A stretch of 64,000 bases of DNA from positions 1 through 64,000 of the forward strand of contig CAZRCD010000006.1 in the NCBI GenBank assembly GCA_964598485.1, written 5' to 3'. Within the stretch, counting starts at the first letter, position 1; the number at the start of each line of letters is the position of its first letter. Positions 1-8,311 of this stretch are shown one piece after another. Under the pieces are notes generated by a model, which was given only the letters and a program-made list of their open reading frames with translations, searched no databases and was not told the origin of the DNA. Source of the DNA: SOJA01 sp964598485 (GTDB lineage: Archaea; Thermoproteota; Bathyarchaeia; Bathyarchaeales; Bathycorpusculaceae). The position numbers and the translations under genes were made by a program.

Positions 1-208
1 CCCTAAAAATAAACATAACCTCAACAATCACGAATTTAGGGACAAGCCAGCGCGCTGGAAGAATCAACGATTGAATGTTATCGATCGGTCGTGCGTGGAA
101 TAGCAATAGTCCAACTTTACCCTTTGAATCAAGCCAACACAAAACCTGTAGAAATTCTCTTCAAACAGCACAAGAATAGAAAAAAGGAGTTGACGTTAGC
201 CTTTGCAC
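1..208. other. Gene-free left edge with a GCGCGC-centred palindrome
   Basis: No convincing coding region is seen here. Positions 47-58 form a perfect 12-base palindrome, CCAGCGCGCTGG, the first of many alternating GC tracts in the accessory parts of the window. Confidence 0.4.
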
Positions 209-847
209 CTAGGTTGGTGCAGCAGCCGACGTTGTGGGTTGTGTCTGTTTGGGTCTTATCTGAAAGAAGGCAATTGCAAGCAACAGTGCAGAAATCCAGA
301 TTAGGATTAACCCTATGCCGAAAAGAATGATCAACACTGCGCCTATCAGTAGTAGTAATCCAGCGGTTGAGAATAAGCCAACGCCTGACTTTGCTGAAAG
401 CGTTCCCAGCGAGCGCCTGACAAAGAATGCTGCGAGTATAGAGAATACCCAGAGGACAATGAACATTACAATAATTCCTGTAAGGAAAGGCATAATGCTG
501 TCCAGAGTAATATTCGACGTATTAGGGGTTAGACCTGAAAGTGCTGTCCAGTCACCATTCCAATCTGGGAAGATCGTGTATAGAAAATCGGTTAGCGAAG
601 TTAGAACCGTAATAATAACCACTGCTATCGAAATCACGCCACCAACTATTCCTACTATCAATCCGTAAAGTGCGTTATTGAAAATGCCTCTTTCCGTGTA
701 ATGACTAGCCAAATTGTACAAGGCAACCATGACAAGTATTAGACCCACAAGCTCGACGACGCCGAAGTAATTAATGTATGGTATGATCCCAATGAACATA
801 AGTAGTGCGCCGACCCCGCCCAAGATTCTGCTAGTTTCTACCAACAT
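209..847 (-). CDS. DUF996 family integral membrane protein
   Basis: A 212-residue protein made of six hydrophobic segments: four in the first half (about 9-27, 30-48, 58-80 and 120-142) and two near the C-terminus (about 158-178 and 180-195), with a short Thr/Ala-rich tail. The layout, and motifs such as 'LVGLILVMVALYNLASHY', match the archaeal DUF996 family, which has no established function. It stands alone, and the neighbouring nitrilase is on the other strand and broken. It probably sits in the cytoplasmic membrane. I am confident it is a real gene but can say nothing about its substrate or partner. Confidence 0.8.
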   Translation of the reverse strand: MLVETSRILGGVGALLMFIGIIPYINYFGVVELVGLILVMVALYNLASHYTERGIFNNALYGLIVGIVGGVISIAVVIITVLTSLTDFLYTIFPDWNGDWTALSGLTPNTSNITLDSIMPFLTGIIVMFIVLWVFSILAAFFVRRSLGTLSAKSGVGLFSTAGLLLLIGAVLIILFGIGLILIWISALLLAIAFFQIRPKQTQPTTSAAAPT

Positions 848-1300
848 CTTTTGTCTCCAGACATCCTCTCAGTGCATTGAGAATAAAAGCATTACTCGAT
901 CGAGAACATATACAGATATGACAGATGCGCGCGCTCGGACGATTGAAGAGCCAAAAAAATTCCTCATGCCCGATATTGTCATGTTCTTTTTTCTTTAAAT
1001 AAGTTTCCTGATCTGTCTGTTCCAAAATAGAGAAAACATGAGTAAGGAAAAAGTCTTAAACTGAAATGTCAAGTTGCTTCTTGGAGGCGCGCGCTCTGCC
1101 TAGCAGTAACATAAGGCAAGCAGCCCCCTAACCAGAATTCTGAATATTCATTGGTTGGTTGGCTAGGTTCAAATCCCGCCCCGCCCGTTCTGGACGAACC
1201 CTGGGCTTCACAACAAACGCGGGTGCTGGTTCGAGTCTAACCCGTAATAAATAAACCCTTGAAGCAAGCATACACAAGATACTAAGTGTGAGGTAATCAA
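848..1300. other. Intergenic stretch with GC tract and tRNA-like T-arm fragments
   Basis: No gene is supported. An 8-base GCGCGCGC tract lies at 1087-1094. Two T-loop-like motifs occur on the + strand, GGTTCAAATCC at 1166-1176 and GGTTCGAGTC at 1228-1237, each followed by a plausible 3' acceptor strand. I could not find a matching 5' acceptor or anticodon arm for either, and the T stems contain mismatches. They may be remains of tRNA genes, the usual integration sites of mobile elements. Confidence 0.3.
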
Positions 1301-2054
1301 ATGAAAATGGCTCTTATTCAACAGCATGCCACGCGAAAGAGAGAAGATAATCTTACCCGGGGAGTAAAGGCCTTAGAAAGCAGCTTCTCAAGGCGCTCGA
1401 TTGATCGTTTATCCCGAATTATCTTTTGATTTTTTTCTACCTCAGTATTCCTGCACCCCGAAATGTTTAGATTTCGCGGAGCCGGTCCCAGGTCCAACCA
1501 CTGAACTATTCTCCCAGAAGGCAAAAGATCTGCAGGTAGTAATCGTTCTCAACCTGTACGAAAAGGAAGGAGACAAAACATTTGACACTTCTCCGGTTAT
1601 AAACGCTGATGGAAAAATCGTTGAGAAAACCAGAATGGTTCACATAGTTGATGCACCGGGTTTTCATGAGAAAAGCTACTATACGCCAGGTAATCTTGGG
1701 GCAGGAGTATTTGACACTGCAATTGGACGGATTGGAATTGCAATATGTTATGACCGTCACTTCCCTGAATACATGAGAGCCCTAGCCCTCAAAGGAGCCG
1801 AATTGGTTGTGGTTCCTCAAGCAGGAGCTATTGATGAGTGGCCTTCAGGGATATCCGAAGCGGAACTTCAAGTCGCGGCCTTCCAGAACGGATACTTCGC
1901 AGCATTAGTAAATCGAGTGGGCAAAGAGGACCTGGTGACTTTCGCAGGAGAGTCTTTTGTCACTGATCCCCAAGGACGAATTATCGCCAGAGCTCCGAAA
2001 GGAAAAGATCACATACTCTACGCTGACATAGATCTCGCGCGCTCTAGAAGCTAG
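1301..2054 (+). pseudogene. Carbon-nitrogen hydrolase (nitrilase superfamily), frameshifted
   Basis: The N-terminus starts at the ATG at 1301 (MKMALIQQHATRKREDNLTR...) and stays in one frame to about 1380. The rest, from AASQGARLIVYPELSF, continues one frame over to 2054. The nitrilase catalytic triad is visible in the second part: Glu in YPELSF, Lys in KTRMVHI, Cys in IAICYDRHFPEYMR. The family includes N-carbamoylputrescine amidase and omega-amidase, both of which hydrolyse C-N bonds. A one-base indel near 1376-1382 explains the break. The C-terminus also ends abruptly over a GCGCGC tract (2036-2042), and family-like residues appear to continue in another frame. Without the first strand the product is probably inactive; a sequencing error is the alternative for the first break. 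Confidence 0.75.
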
Positions 2055-2098
2055 CCATTTGCGTGGACTCAGAGGCTTTTCTATGCCTCAGTTTTCGT

Positions 2099-2503
2099 TC
2101 AATCTGTCTCCCCGAATTTGAAAATCCCCTTCTTCTTAAGCCAGAACCAAAGAAGCATGTAAAGTAACAGGTAACCTGTAATGCTTCCTCCAAAGATTAT
2201 AGGTTCGATTCCTCTGCTGAAGGGAAACCTAGTGACGACCATAAGCATGCCAACTCCGACAAATGGAGCGGCAAAGAATCCCGCGACAAAAATGACAAGA
2301 AAGGCCATCATCCCTCGGACCTGAACTTTCTTCTGTGAAATAAGTAAGCCTATAAATACCCCGAGCAAGATTAAACCAATTGCCGAAACCCACCTTATCA
2401 GAATGTCATATTCGCTTCCTAGAACATTAAATAGTCTAAGACTCCACAACAATATAAGGACCCAAAGACACACAGATACCCATAACGACTTTCTTAAACT
2501 CAT
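2099..2503 (-). CDS. Small four-helix membrane protein
   Basis: About 134 residues with four predicted membrane segments (roughly 10-27, 37-57, 66-90 and 105-125) and a charged C-terminal tail (KKKGIFKFGETD). I chose the ATG at 2503 because an AGGAGG ribosome-binding site lies 11 bases upstream; a GTG at 2512 would be almost on top of it. No family is recognised. It lies downstream of the rhodanese gene on the same strand, separated by about 90 bases. Confidence 0.6.
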   Translation of the reverse strand: MSLRKSLWVSVCLWVLILLWSLRLFNVLGSEYDILIRWVSAIGLILLGVFIGLLISQKKVQVRGMMAFLVIFVAGFFAAPFVGVGMLMVVTRFPFSRGIEPIIFGGSITGYLLLYMLLWFWLKKKGIFKFGETD

Positions 2504-2593
2504 TATCTTCACAACCTCCTAGTGATTTATATGTTGTTCATCCCTAAACATCTTTAAAAAAGGGAGAGAGGCGTTTTATCGTATAGCTTCTTG

Positions 2594-4030
2594 TTAGACT
2601 TCAAAGTATACTCTTAAATGTGTATATCTTCCAACGTCTGCCTCTGCCTTTAGGACATCATCAATGTAGATTTTTGCGTGCCAAGCATAATTTGGTACGT
2701 ATCCTGAGGCTGCATATTCTACGTAGTGGCTTCCAGGAGCAGTAATAGTAACCGATTTTTCATACGTGAATGCGCTACTAGTCACTTTGAATTCGTAACC
2801 TGATTGAAGCCACCATTCGTTAGGGAGGTCCTCGTCTATCGCCAAACCATGAGACCTTGACCAAACATCTGTTGTACGCCATGCTTCAATCTTGATTGTA
2901 ACCGCTGGAGCTTCCCAACAACCGCAAGGAATAGTACATATCGTCGAGATTGCACCGAGTCCAATTATGCAAATGATGCAAGGAACAACGCATGGCGGGA
3001 AAGCAAACGCGCACCAACAGAAAGCTGTACAATACGCCCATATTTCTGGGTGTTGGAAAGCACAATTGAGCAAGCACCAATAATCACAAGGATCGACTGT
3101 GACACTCTCTACCTGCCTAGTTGTTTGGTTGACCCAATAGCTGGTCATCCAGGTCTTGCCCTCGATTATTTCTTCACTCACTGCCCCCGTTACTGTGGGT
3201 TCGCTCACAAAGAATATCTCTGCGTGAGTGACATTCTCGTTTTTTGGTGTAATTGGTTTGCATGGAATTGCTACTATGGTACCCTCGTTGAATCCTCCAT
3301 CACTGTTTTCATAGATTACCCTCGTAGCATTTACCTTTAGTACGCGCGGAATGAATCCCATGAGGATGAAGTGGGCCATCAAACGCGTAACATTACTGTT
3401 CGAAAGAGCTGATCGAAGCGCTGAGAGTCGATTAACACCTGTCAATTCGGATATAAATGTGTAAGTTCTAAAGTAGGATCCACCACAGCTTGAACACCCC
3501 TCTATATCAGTGTTGTTTTTCGGCCCACCAACCAAAGCAAGTGTGCTGGTTGTCTCGATAGGGGCTCTAGGATCAGTGCTCCACTCAGCCCATGATCCTT
3601 CATAAACAAATACCTGTGAATAATCAAGCATGCACAACGTATTGTATACAGCTTTGGCACGAAGACCCGCTTGGCAATACGTGACTACAGTCTTATCTGG
3701 GGTAACTCCAGCGGTTTCAAAAATCCTCCTCAGTTCATCATTCGGTTTAATGGAGCCGTTGTAGTCGAAGCAATAAGTCCATTCGATGTTGACCGCTCTT
3801 GGCACATGACCGCTTCTATACTCAGTAAAGGAACGAGCATCCACAAAGACAACGTTAGGATTTCGCAAATTGTCCATGACCCAATCCTTTGTCACTGAAT
3901 AATTCTCTGCCTTGACATAGACGGCAGAAGCGTTCATACCAGCGTTCATACCAACGATCAGAAGCAAGATAAGGATCACTTGACAGCTCTTAGCTTCCAT
4001 TCTCCACTTTTTCATTTCTATTTCATCCAT
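2594..4030 (-). CDS. Secreted rhodanese-domain protein with a Cys-rich hydrophobic segment
   Basis: This 478-residue protein starts with a charged stretch and a hydrophobic signal segment (about 14-35). A rhodanese domain follows at about 40-150, with active-site loop CQAGLRA and Cys119, as in thiosulfate sulfurtransferases. A CSSC pair lies near residue 179. Residues about 315-372 hold twelve cysteines in under 60 positions (CDYWC, CTAFCWC, CVVPCIIC, CTIPCGC) in a hydrophobic background. A beta-rich C-terminal domain (about 375-478) follows. The mature protein is presumably extracellular or membrane-attached. The Cys block resembles the mature part of halocin C8-like peptides in spacing and hydrophobicity, but this is by eye. 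The ATG at 4015 is an alternative start. The gene follows a structured leader that is also found before the TasA-like gene. Confidence 0.75.
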   Translation of the reverse strand: MDEIEMKKWRMEAKSCQVILILLLIVGMNAGMNASAVYVKAENYSVTKDWVMDNLRNPNVVFVDARSFTEYRSGHVPRAVNIEWTYCFDYNGSIKPNDELRRIFETAGVTPDKTVVTYCQAGLRAKAVYNTLCMLDYSQVFVYEGSWAEWSTDPRAPIETTSTLALVGGPKNNTDIEGCSSCGGSYFRTYTFISELTGVNRLSALRSALSNSNVTRLMAHFILMGFIPRVLKVNATRVIYENSDGGFNEGTIVAIPCKPITPKNENVTHAEIFFVSEPTVTGAVSEEIIEGKTWMTSYWVNQTTRQVESVTVDPCDYWCLLNCAFQHPEIWAYCTAFCWCAFAFPPCVVPCIICIIGLGAISTICTIPCGCWEAPAVTIKIEAWRTTDVWSRSHGLAIDEDLPNEWWLQSGYEFKVTSSAFTYEKSVTITAPGSHYVEYAASGYVPNYAWHAKIYIDDVLKAEADVGRYTHLRVYFEV

Positions 4031-4044
4031 CCTTCTCAGTATTC

Positions 4045-4106
4045 TCTTTCTGCCCTTCTCTTGGGGCTAGGCGGTGACACGCCTCCAGAGTAATCAACTC
4101 TGGCTT
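4045..4106 (-). ncRNA. Three-hairpin 5' leader (copy A), riboswitch candidate
   Basis: Read on the minus strand, three consecutive hairpins precede the rhodanese gene: CCAGAG/CTCTGG, then AGGCG/CGCCT, then GCCC/GGGC. Single-stranded or loop parts are shared with the leader at 20680-20740, notably CGCCTAGCCC and GAAGGGCAGAAAG. The stems keep pairing while their bases differ between copies (CCAGAG/CTCTGG here, CCAAgGG/CCtTTGG there), which is compensatory change. The ribosome-binding site and start follow within 20 bases, so translation control is plausible. I do not recognise a known riboswitch class. Confidence 0.55.
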
Positions 4107-4694
4107 ACATCACAAAGCATATTAGCACAATCACCTAAAAAGCTTTGTGCAAAGACACCAAAAGACTAAGCCAAACCGATTAGTCCGTATTATCACAAAG
4201 AGCCTTTACTAGTCTCAGTTCGCCAAGTTACACAGCTCGAGATGTGACGTGAGATGTCAGTTGAGCCAACTGTCTATTTAAAGAGGATTTCTAGCAACTG
4301 TTGCTAGAATTAACAGTCTTACTACCCTAGAAAACGCAAGCATGCAGAAAAAAAGCACGCGCGAGGTCGGGTTTACTCAAAACCTTTTTGTCATAGAAAT
4401 TTTGTTTACTTCTCCAATTTTCGTTTAACATTTGGACGCGCGCGCGAAATTTTACGGTGCCTTATAACACTTTGGTGAGACTACAAATATCCAGCGAAAT
4501 CAATAGAAGGCTTTTTCCATTCCATGAAAATCGAGAAACTGGGCTTCTGAAAACTTTATGCTGCATAAAGAATTAGCAATTTGATATAGATAAAACTAAC
4601 AACCCATTCTTTCTATGTTCCTAACCAGTAGAAAAAGGTAGTTTTTGGTAAAAGTAAAGTTGCACGGCATACCCCGGTTATTTGGAAATTGACG
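4107..4694. other. Gene-free region with inverted repeats and GC tracts
   Basis: No coding region is evident. Visible structures are a short inverted repeat CAGTTG-AGC-CAACTG (about 4258-4272), a 9-bp inverted repeat TTCTAGCAA-CTG-TTGCTAGAA (4289-4309), and two alternating GC tracts, CGCGCG at 4358-4363 and CGCGCGCGCG at 4437-4446. The upstream part probably holds the promoter of the rhodanese leader. Confidence 0.35.
4437..4446. repeat. 10-bp alternating CG tract
   Basis: CGCGCGCGCG flanked by A/T-rich DNA in a gene-free region. It is one of the dispersed GCGCGC family described in the findings. Confidence 0.6.
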
Positions 4695-5162
4695 CTATGG
4701 AAAAAATGGAGACATCAAGTCCAGTCCGTACAATATCATTCCAATTGTTACTAGAAGCCAAACTATTGTTAGAAACCACAGTCCCAATAGAATTCTTGGG
4801 TGCTTTTCCTTTTCCAAGGAACTTCTGCAAATTTTGAAAACTTCGAGTGTCAATTGTTTTTCTTTTAGCACCCTCTCAATTTCAATTCCTTTATCAACCA
4901 ATTCGGAAATTCGATTATCGTGTCTTTGAAAAAGTAAAGCACCAGTGAAGCTAAACAAAAATCCCATAAAACATAGAAACGAGATAGCTCCTATTCTTCT
5001 AATTTCCTCTTGAATAAGAAATACTACCGCAGAACTCAAACCAACACTCAATGCAACATAAACAGAAATCAAATTCCATTTAATCTTGCTTTCATGCATG
5101 TAGAGGCTAACTAGCTCCTCATGTTCCTTTAAGAATGTTTCTTTTTCATAATCATTCGGCAT
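4695..5162 (-). CDS. Three-helix membrane protein, SLATT/RipA-like by architecture
   Basis: 155 residues: an amphipathic charged N-terminus (MPNDYEKETFLKEHEELVSLYMHESKIKW), two adjacent membrane helices (about 29-51 and 57-79), a charged helical stretch (about 80-120), and a third membrane helix (about 127-149). This resembles small membrane proteins of the SLATT/RipA type, which accompany defence and phage genes, but I see no diagnostic motif. It is divergent from the small gene at 5265, with a GCGCGCGC tract between them. Confidence 0.6.
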   Translation of the reverse strand: MPNDYEKETFLKEHEELVSLYMHESKIKWNLISVYVALSVGLSSAVVFLIQEEIRRIGAISFLCFMGFLFSFTGALLFQRHDNRISELVDKGIEIERVLKEKQLTLEVFKICRSSLEKEKHPRILLGLWFLTIVWLLVTIGMILYGLDLMSPFFP

Positions 5163-5264
5163 AGGATAGTATATAGAGTCAAAATTGCTTAAAAACTTGC
5201 GGTTTTAGGCATGTTTTAGAGCGCGCGCTATAATAGTGACAAAAATGACTGATGAGGTGATTTA

Positions 5265-5504
5265 ATGAAATTTTCTAGCCCTTTCTTTCTTGAGATTAAA
5301 GACGGTGACTATGCAAGAGGCAAAGAAATACAAGTTCAGTCGAAAGGAAGACCTATTGAAAAAGAAATGTGGCCTGTTTTAGAAGCGCTAAAGTTCTTAC
5401 AAACGGTTCGAGAACCCAGAGATAAACTCGTATTTCAATGCGTTGCAGTTCAAACAGAAGATAGCAAGGCATTGTATTGCAAAACTTATTTGGAGGAAGA
5501 TTGA
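5265..5504 (+). CDS. Small hypothetical protein
   Basis: 79 residues, mixed charged and hydrophobic (MKFSSPFFLEIKDGDYARG...), with no signal peptide or membrane segment. A GATGAGGTGA ribosome-binding site lies just before the ATG. No family is recognised. The gene sits 35 bases after a GCGCGCGC tract (5221-5228). Confidence 0.5.
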   Translation: MKFSSPFFLEIKDGDYARGKEIQVQSKGRPIEKEMWPVLEALKFLQTVREPRDKLVFQCVAVQTEDSKALYCKTYLEED

Positions 5505-5618
5505 TTCAAATTCGCTTCTTGTTGTTGGACCGTAGACCAGATGTTTACAGAGCTCTCTAACGCGCACTACCACTGTCTCTTTTAGTTGCCTGCTTTCTTT
5601 GCCATGACAAAGGAAAAC

Positions 5619-5642
5619 GGGGATTTGCAGGTGATATCTCCA
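5619..5642 (+). repeat. Palindromic dispersed repeat, copy a
   Basis: A 24-base copy of the family GGGGA-TTGCGGGAGATATCTCCA, here with GCAGGTGATATCTCC at its core. It lies upstream of the DUF3795 gene in the same orientation as copy b downstream. It is followed by a perfect inverted repeat GCTAGTT-CA-AACTAGC and a CGCGCGC tract (5697-5703). The interval 5505-5752 otherwise holds no gene. Confidence 0.65.
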
Positions 5643-5752
5643 TTTGTCGCTAGTTCAAACTAGCTCTCGGCACTCGTCCTTCTTTCGAGGAGACATCGCG
5701 CGCTTATATCTTTTGACAAGGCTTTTTAGTGTCTAATCAATTGAGAACATGA

Positions 5753-6247
5753 ATGGTGATGGGTATGGTAAAAGGGAATCTTGTGGGTAGATGTGGGATT
5801 TATTGTGGTTCGTGTATTATTTACAGAGCATACAAGGACTCAGAACAGCTAAGACAACGTGTAGCTGAAAGAGAGAATTGTGAACCTGAAGACATTCGAT
5901 GTGAAGGCTGCCAAACGGTCTTGACTGATGGGTGGGAAAGCAAAGAATGGGGCAAAAATTGTAGAGTAGTCCAATGTCTACAAACTAAAAGATTAGATTT
6001 CTGCTATGAATGTGTCATATACCCAAATTGCGAAAAATTCACTGAACTAGCTAACCACTCGTTGAAATACAGTGAAAGCCTAACTGACAATCTCAATAAA
6101 ATTAAAGCGGGCGAAGTTGAGGAATGGCTCAAAGAAGAGGACAAGAAATGGAGATGCCATAAATGCGGAAAACCCATTTCCAGACATTTAAAAGAATGTC
6201 ATTGGTGTGGAGAAAAAATAGAAGTGAAGCCAAAGCACAAAAACTGA
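5753..6247 (+). CDS. DUF3795 protein with C-terminal zinc ribbon
   Basis: 164 residues. The N-terminal CGIYCGSCIIYRA is the DUF3795 signature, with further Cys pairs (CEGC, CLQT, CYEC, CEKF). A second module at about 135-158 (CHKCGKP...CHWCGEK) is a four-Cys zinc ribbon. DUF3795 proteins are small, Cys-rich and of unknown role; metal or Fe-S binding is likely. A TATA-like TTATATC lies about 45 bases before the ATG, suggesting a short leader. The gene is alone between two direct copies of the palindromic repeat (5619-5642 and 6262-6287), which suggests that it moves as a unit. Confidence 0.75.
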   Translation: MVMGMVKGNLVGRCGIYCGSCIIYRAYKDSEQLRQRVAERENCEPEDIRCEGCQTVLTDGWESKEWGKNCRVVQCLQTKRLDFCYECVIYPNCEKFTELANHSLKYSESLTDNLNKIKAGEVEEWLKEEDKKWRCHKCGKPISRHLKECHWCGEKIEVKPKHKN

Positions 6248-6261
6248 AAATTCAGAAAAAA

Positions 6262-6287
6262 GTGGAGTGTTGCGGGTGATATCTCCA
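6262..6287 (+). repeat. Palindromic dispersed repeat, copy b
   Basis: This copy starts 15 bases after the DUF3795 stop codon. It reads GTGGAGTG, then TTGCGGGTGATATCTCCAC, in the same orientation as copy a. Confidence 0.65.
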
Positions 6288-6347
6288 CTTTGGGGGGCAA
6301 CCACAAGACAAAAGTATGTTCCAGTGGAAAAATAGAACGTTGAAAAG

Positions 6348-6533
6348 ATGAAACATTTGAATAAATACTTAGCTGTCAGAAGAATAGAATTCCTTGTCAC
6401 ATATCTTTGTAATGGAAAATGCAAACATTGCTATGCATCCAAGCATAGACCAGGACTCACTGAACATATCGATGAACTGTTAGCTGTTGACATTGTTAGG
6501 AAAATAGCCAAAGAATATGACGTGGAATCCTAG
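6348..6533 (+). pseudogene. Radical SAM protein, N-terminal fragment
   Basis: Only 61 codons remain. They include the radical SAM Fe-S motif CNGKCKHC (C-x3-C-x2-C) in a typical setting (RRIEFLVTYLCNGKCKHCYASKHRPG). The frame ends at a TAG at 6531-6533, and what follows does not look like a radical SAM barrel in any frame. A functional enzyme would need some 200-300 further residues. It therefore looks truncated by deletion rather than by a point mutation. Confidence 0.7.
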
Positions 6534-6565
6534 AATTGTCTGTCTTTCGCCTTGAGGCCGCTAGA

Positions 6566-6757
6566 ATGAGGATAATTCCTTCGAAGAGAGTTGTTGAAGA
6601 GTTCTTACTAACCTACGAACTAAAAGGCTGTCAAAAAGCAGTAAACGTCTTGACTAGATACTACGGAATTAGAAGGATGAAGATAGTTGTTAACGGTAGA
6701 AGAGTGGGGAATGGAGATGAAGGAGACTCGGAATTTGGATCAAGAAGAGTACATTGA
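6566..6757 (+). pseudogene. N-terminal fragment of an unrecognised protein
   Basis: From the ATG at 6566 the frame reads MRIIPSKRVVEEFLLTYEL and on through KGCQKAVNVLTRYYGIRRMK. This looks like a genuine protein start, but it stops after about 63 residues and overlaps the next gene in another frame. The last 15 residues look like out-of-frame translation. It is probably the remaining head of a longer gene whose body is lost, next to another truncated gene. Confidence 0.4.
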
Positions 6758-7661
6758 GATATGGGAGAGCCTCCTGATCAAACGAGGTCTAGGTAAATTC
6801 AAGAGAGTTGACATGGAGGGAACACCCTGTCTGAAAACGAATTATAGAATAAATGAGCCTGATGATCGACAAAGAATAGAAAGGTGGGTAGTGACTTCTA
6901 AGGAATTAGTTAGTCTATCGGATATAGCGAAATTCAACAGATTTGTCGAGAAAACTGGCTATGATCTCGGTATCATGCTCACACAAAGCACGCTGACTGG
7001 ATCCGCGTTGTGGCTTCTGAAAGGTACACCGCATGTAAGAGTTTACGACCGTAGAGTATTCGCCAAATTAGTTTCAGCTGAACCTGAAATAGCAGCAGAA
7101 TATGGTGTCCAGATTGAAGAATCTCTTCCCCCAGAAGTCAAGGAATTGCTTGAGAGACTCGAGAAGTACTCTCCGGGAGAAGAGTTGTGGAGAGATTATG
7201 AAGATTTGATCAACGATATATTGTGCTACGTTTTCATCCCTCCACTCAGTCCTCCAAGAATACAGTCCAGAGCCGAAGATGGCTTGGAAGTCAGAGACTT
7301 GATTTTCCCAAATCACGCCCACTCGGGTTTTTGGTTAAACGTGAAGTCAGAGTATAAAGGTTCATACATTGTAATCGAAGCGAAGAACAAGACTGATCCA
7401 GCCAAGAAGGATGTAACGCAACTCAGTGAGTACCTACACGAAAAATAGCTTGGCCTTTTCGGAATATTGATTGCAAGGGATTTTTCTCAATCTGCCGTAG
7501 ATCAAAGGAGAGCGGCATATTTCCATGAACCGCATAGGATGATAGTCTTGGTTGATGATAAAGACATCAAAGAAATGATTATCAAAAAATCTAGGAGAGA
7601 AAAACCTGAAGAAGTGTTGAGGGACCGAATAGATCTGTACCGAATAAGCTATAGATTCTGA
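6711..7661 (+). pseudogene. PD-(D/E)xK restriction-endonuclease-like protein with in-frame TAG
   Basis: The frame runs from ATG 6711 to a TAG at 7446-7448 and continues in the same frame to the stop at 7659-7661. The sequence across the TAG reads as one protein (QLSEYLHEK, TAG, LGLFGILIARDFSQ). A nuclease core is visible in VRDLIFPN followed by GSYIVIEAKNK, the Asp and Glu-x-Lys of the PD-(D/E)xK fold. The remaining part supplies the end of the domain, so truncation at the TAG would remove core elements. Nonsense mutation is the simplest reading; amber read-through as pyrrolysine is an alternative that this window does not support, because TAG ends several intact genes here. Confidence 0.65.
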
Positions 7662-7764
7662 AAATCGCGCGATGACAATTGTCCTGCGCGCGGGCGAATT
7701 AAATATTTTTGTCCCATTCGTGTGCACCGGTTGATTTAAGTGTTGAATAAGCCTGTTTCTGGTT

Positions 7765-7779
7765 GTGCACCGGGTGCAC
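7765..7779. promoter_or_regulatory. Operator-like palindrome before the RHH gene
   Basis: GTGCACCGGGTGCAC is a near-perfect inverted repeat ending 4 bases before the ATG of the ribbon-helix-helix gene. A half copy, GTGCACCGG, lies at 7722-7730. A second full copy follows the gene at 8065-8079. The position and spacing suit autoregulation by the RHH protein. Confidence 0.6.
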
Positions 7780-7783
7780 GGCT

Positions 7784-7990
7784 ATGAAAATCGGTAAAGT
7801 TAAAGTTGGATTTTCGGTTGATGAGCAGATCGTTAAACAACTGGATTTCATAGTGGAACGTTCAAAAGACCTTCAAACCAGCCGTTCAGAGCTGGTGGAC
7901 GCCATATTGGCAGCGTTCTTCGAGGGACAGGACAAACCGTTAGAGAAGGGGCGGAAACTGGTGATTTTGAGGAGGAAGAGATTAACATGA
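7784..7990 (+). CDS. Ribbon-helix-helix (CopG-like) DNA-binding protein
   Basis: 68 residues from the ATG at 7784. A basic beta strand (MKIGKVKVGFSVDEQ) is followed by two helices (QIVKQLDFIVER and SRSELVDAILAAFFEG), the canonical RHH fold, then a basic tail (RRKRLT). RHH proteins bind as dimers to short inverted repeats, and such repeats (GTGCACC..GGTGCAC) flank the gene on both sides. No toxin gene follows directly, so it may act alone or as the regulator of a lost partner. Confidence 0.75.
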   Translation: MKIGKVKVGFSVDEQIVKQLDFIVERSKDLQTSRSELVDAILAAFFEGQDKPLEKGRKLVILRRKRLT

Positions 7991-8064
7991 GCGGAGAATT
8001 GCCTCATAAGAACGTTCTGGCTATGCATAAGGCTTAGAAACCGAAAATATGCACGAAAAATAGT

Positions 8065-8079
8065 GTGCACCTGGTGCAC
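8065..8079. promoter_or_regulatory. Second GTGCAC palindrome after the RHH gene
   Basis: GTGCACCTGGTGCAC differs by one base from the copy at 7765-7779. The two copies bracket the RHH gene and could be looped by one protein, or this copy could control something downstream. Confidence 0.55.
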
Positions 8080-8311
8080 ACGCAAAAACGTGTCCATTTA
8101 GCAGTCAACTCCATCCCACCACATCAAAACACAATAATTATTTAATTCCCCCGCGCGCCTATAGAGAACCCGTTCTGGCGCTTTTACAGCTTGACACCAT
8201 AGTGAACGCGCACATCACCTTGTTCTATTCTTTGGGGAAGCTTAAAACAAGTCCAAGCGCGCATGAAGCAAAGTTTAAATGTAACATTCCTTTCCTAGGT
8301 GAGGACTAAAA

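Noticed and set aside
1140..1245. Two tRNA-like T-loop motifs (1166 and 1228)
   Set aside because: No matching acceptor 5' strand, D arm or anticodon arm could be paired, and the T stems have mismatches; kept only as possible tRNA remnants.
4045..4106. Assignment of the leader to the c-di-GMP-I (GEMM) riboswitch class
   Set aside because: Some motifs look alike (AAAGCC, GGCCTA-like), but the order of helices and the conserved joining segments do not fit.
6531..6533. TAG in the radical SAM fragment as an amber read-through site
   Set aside because: The sequence after the TAG does not continue a radical SAM protein in that frame, so this is truncation.
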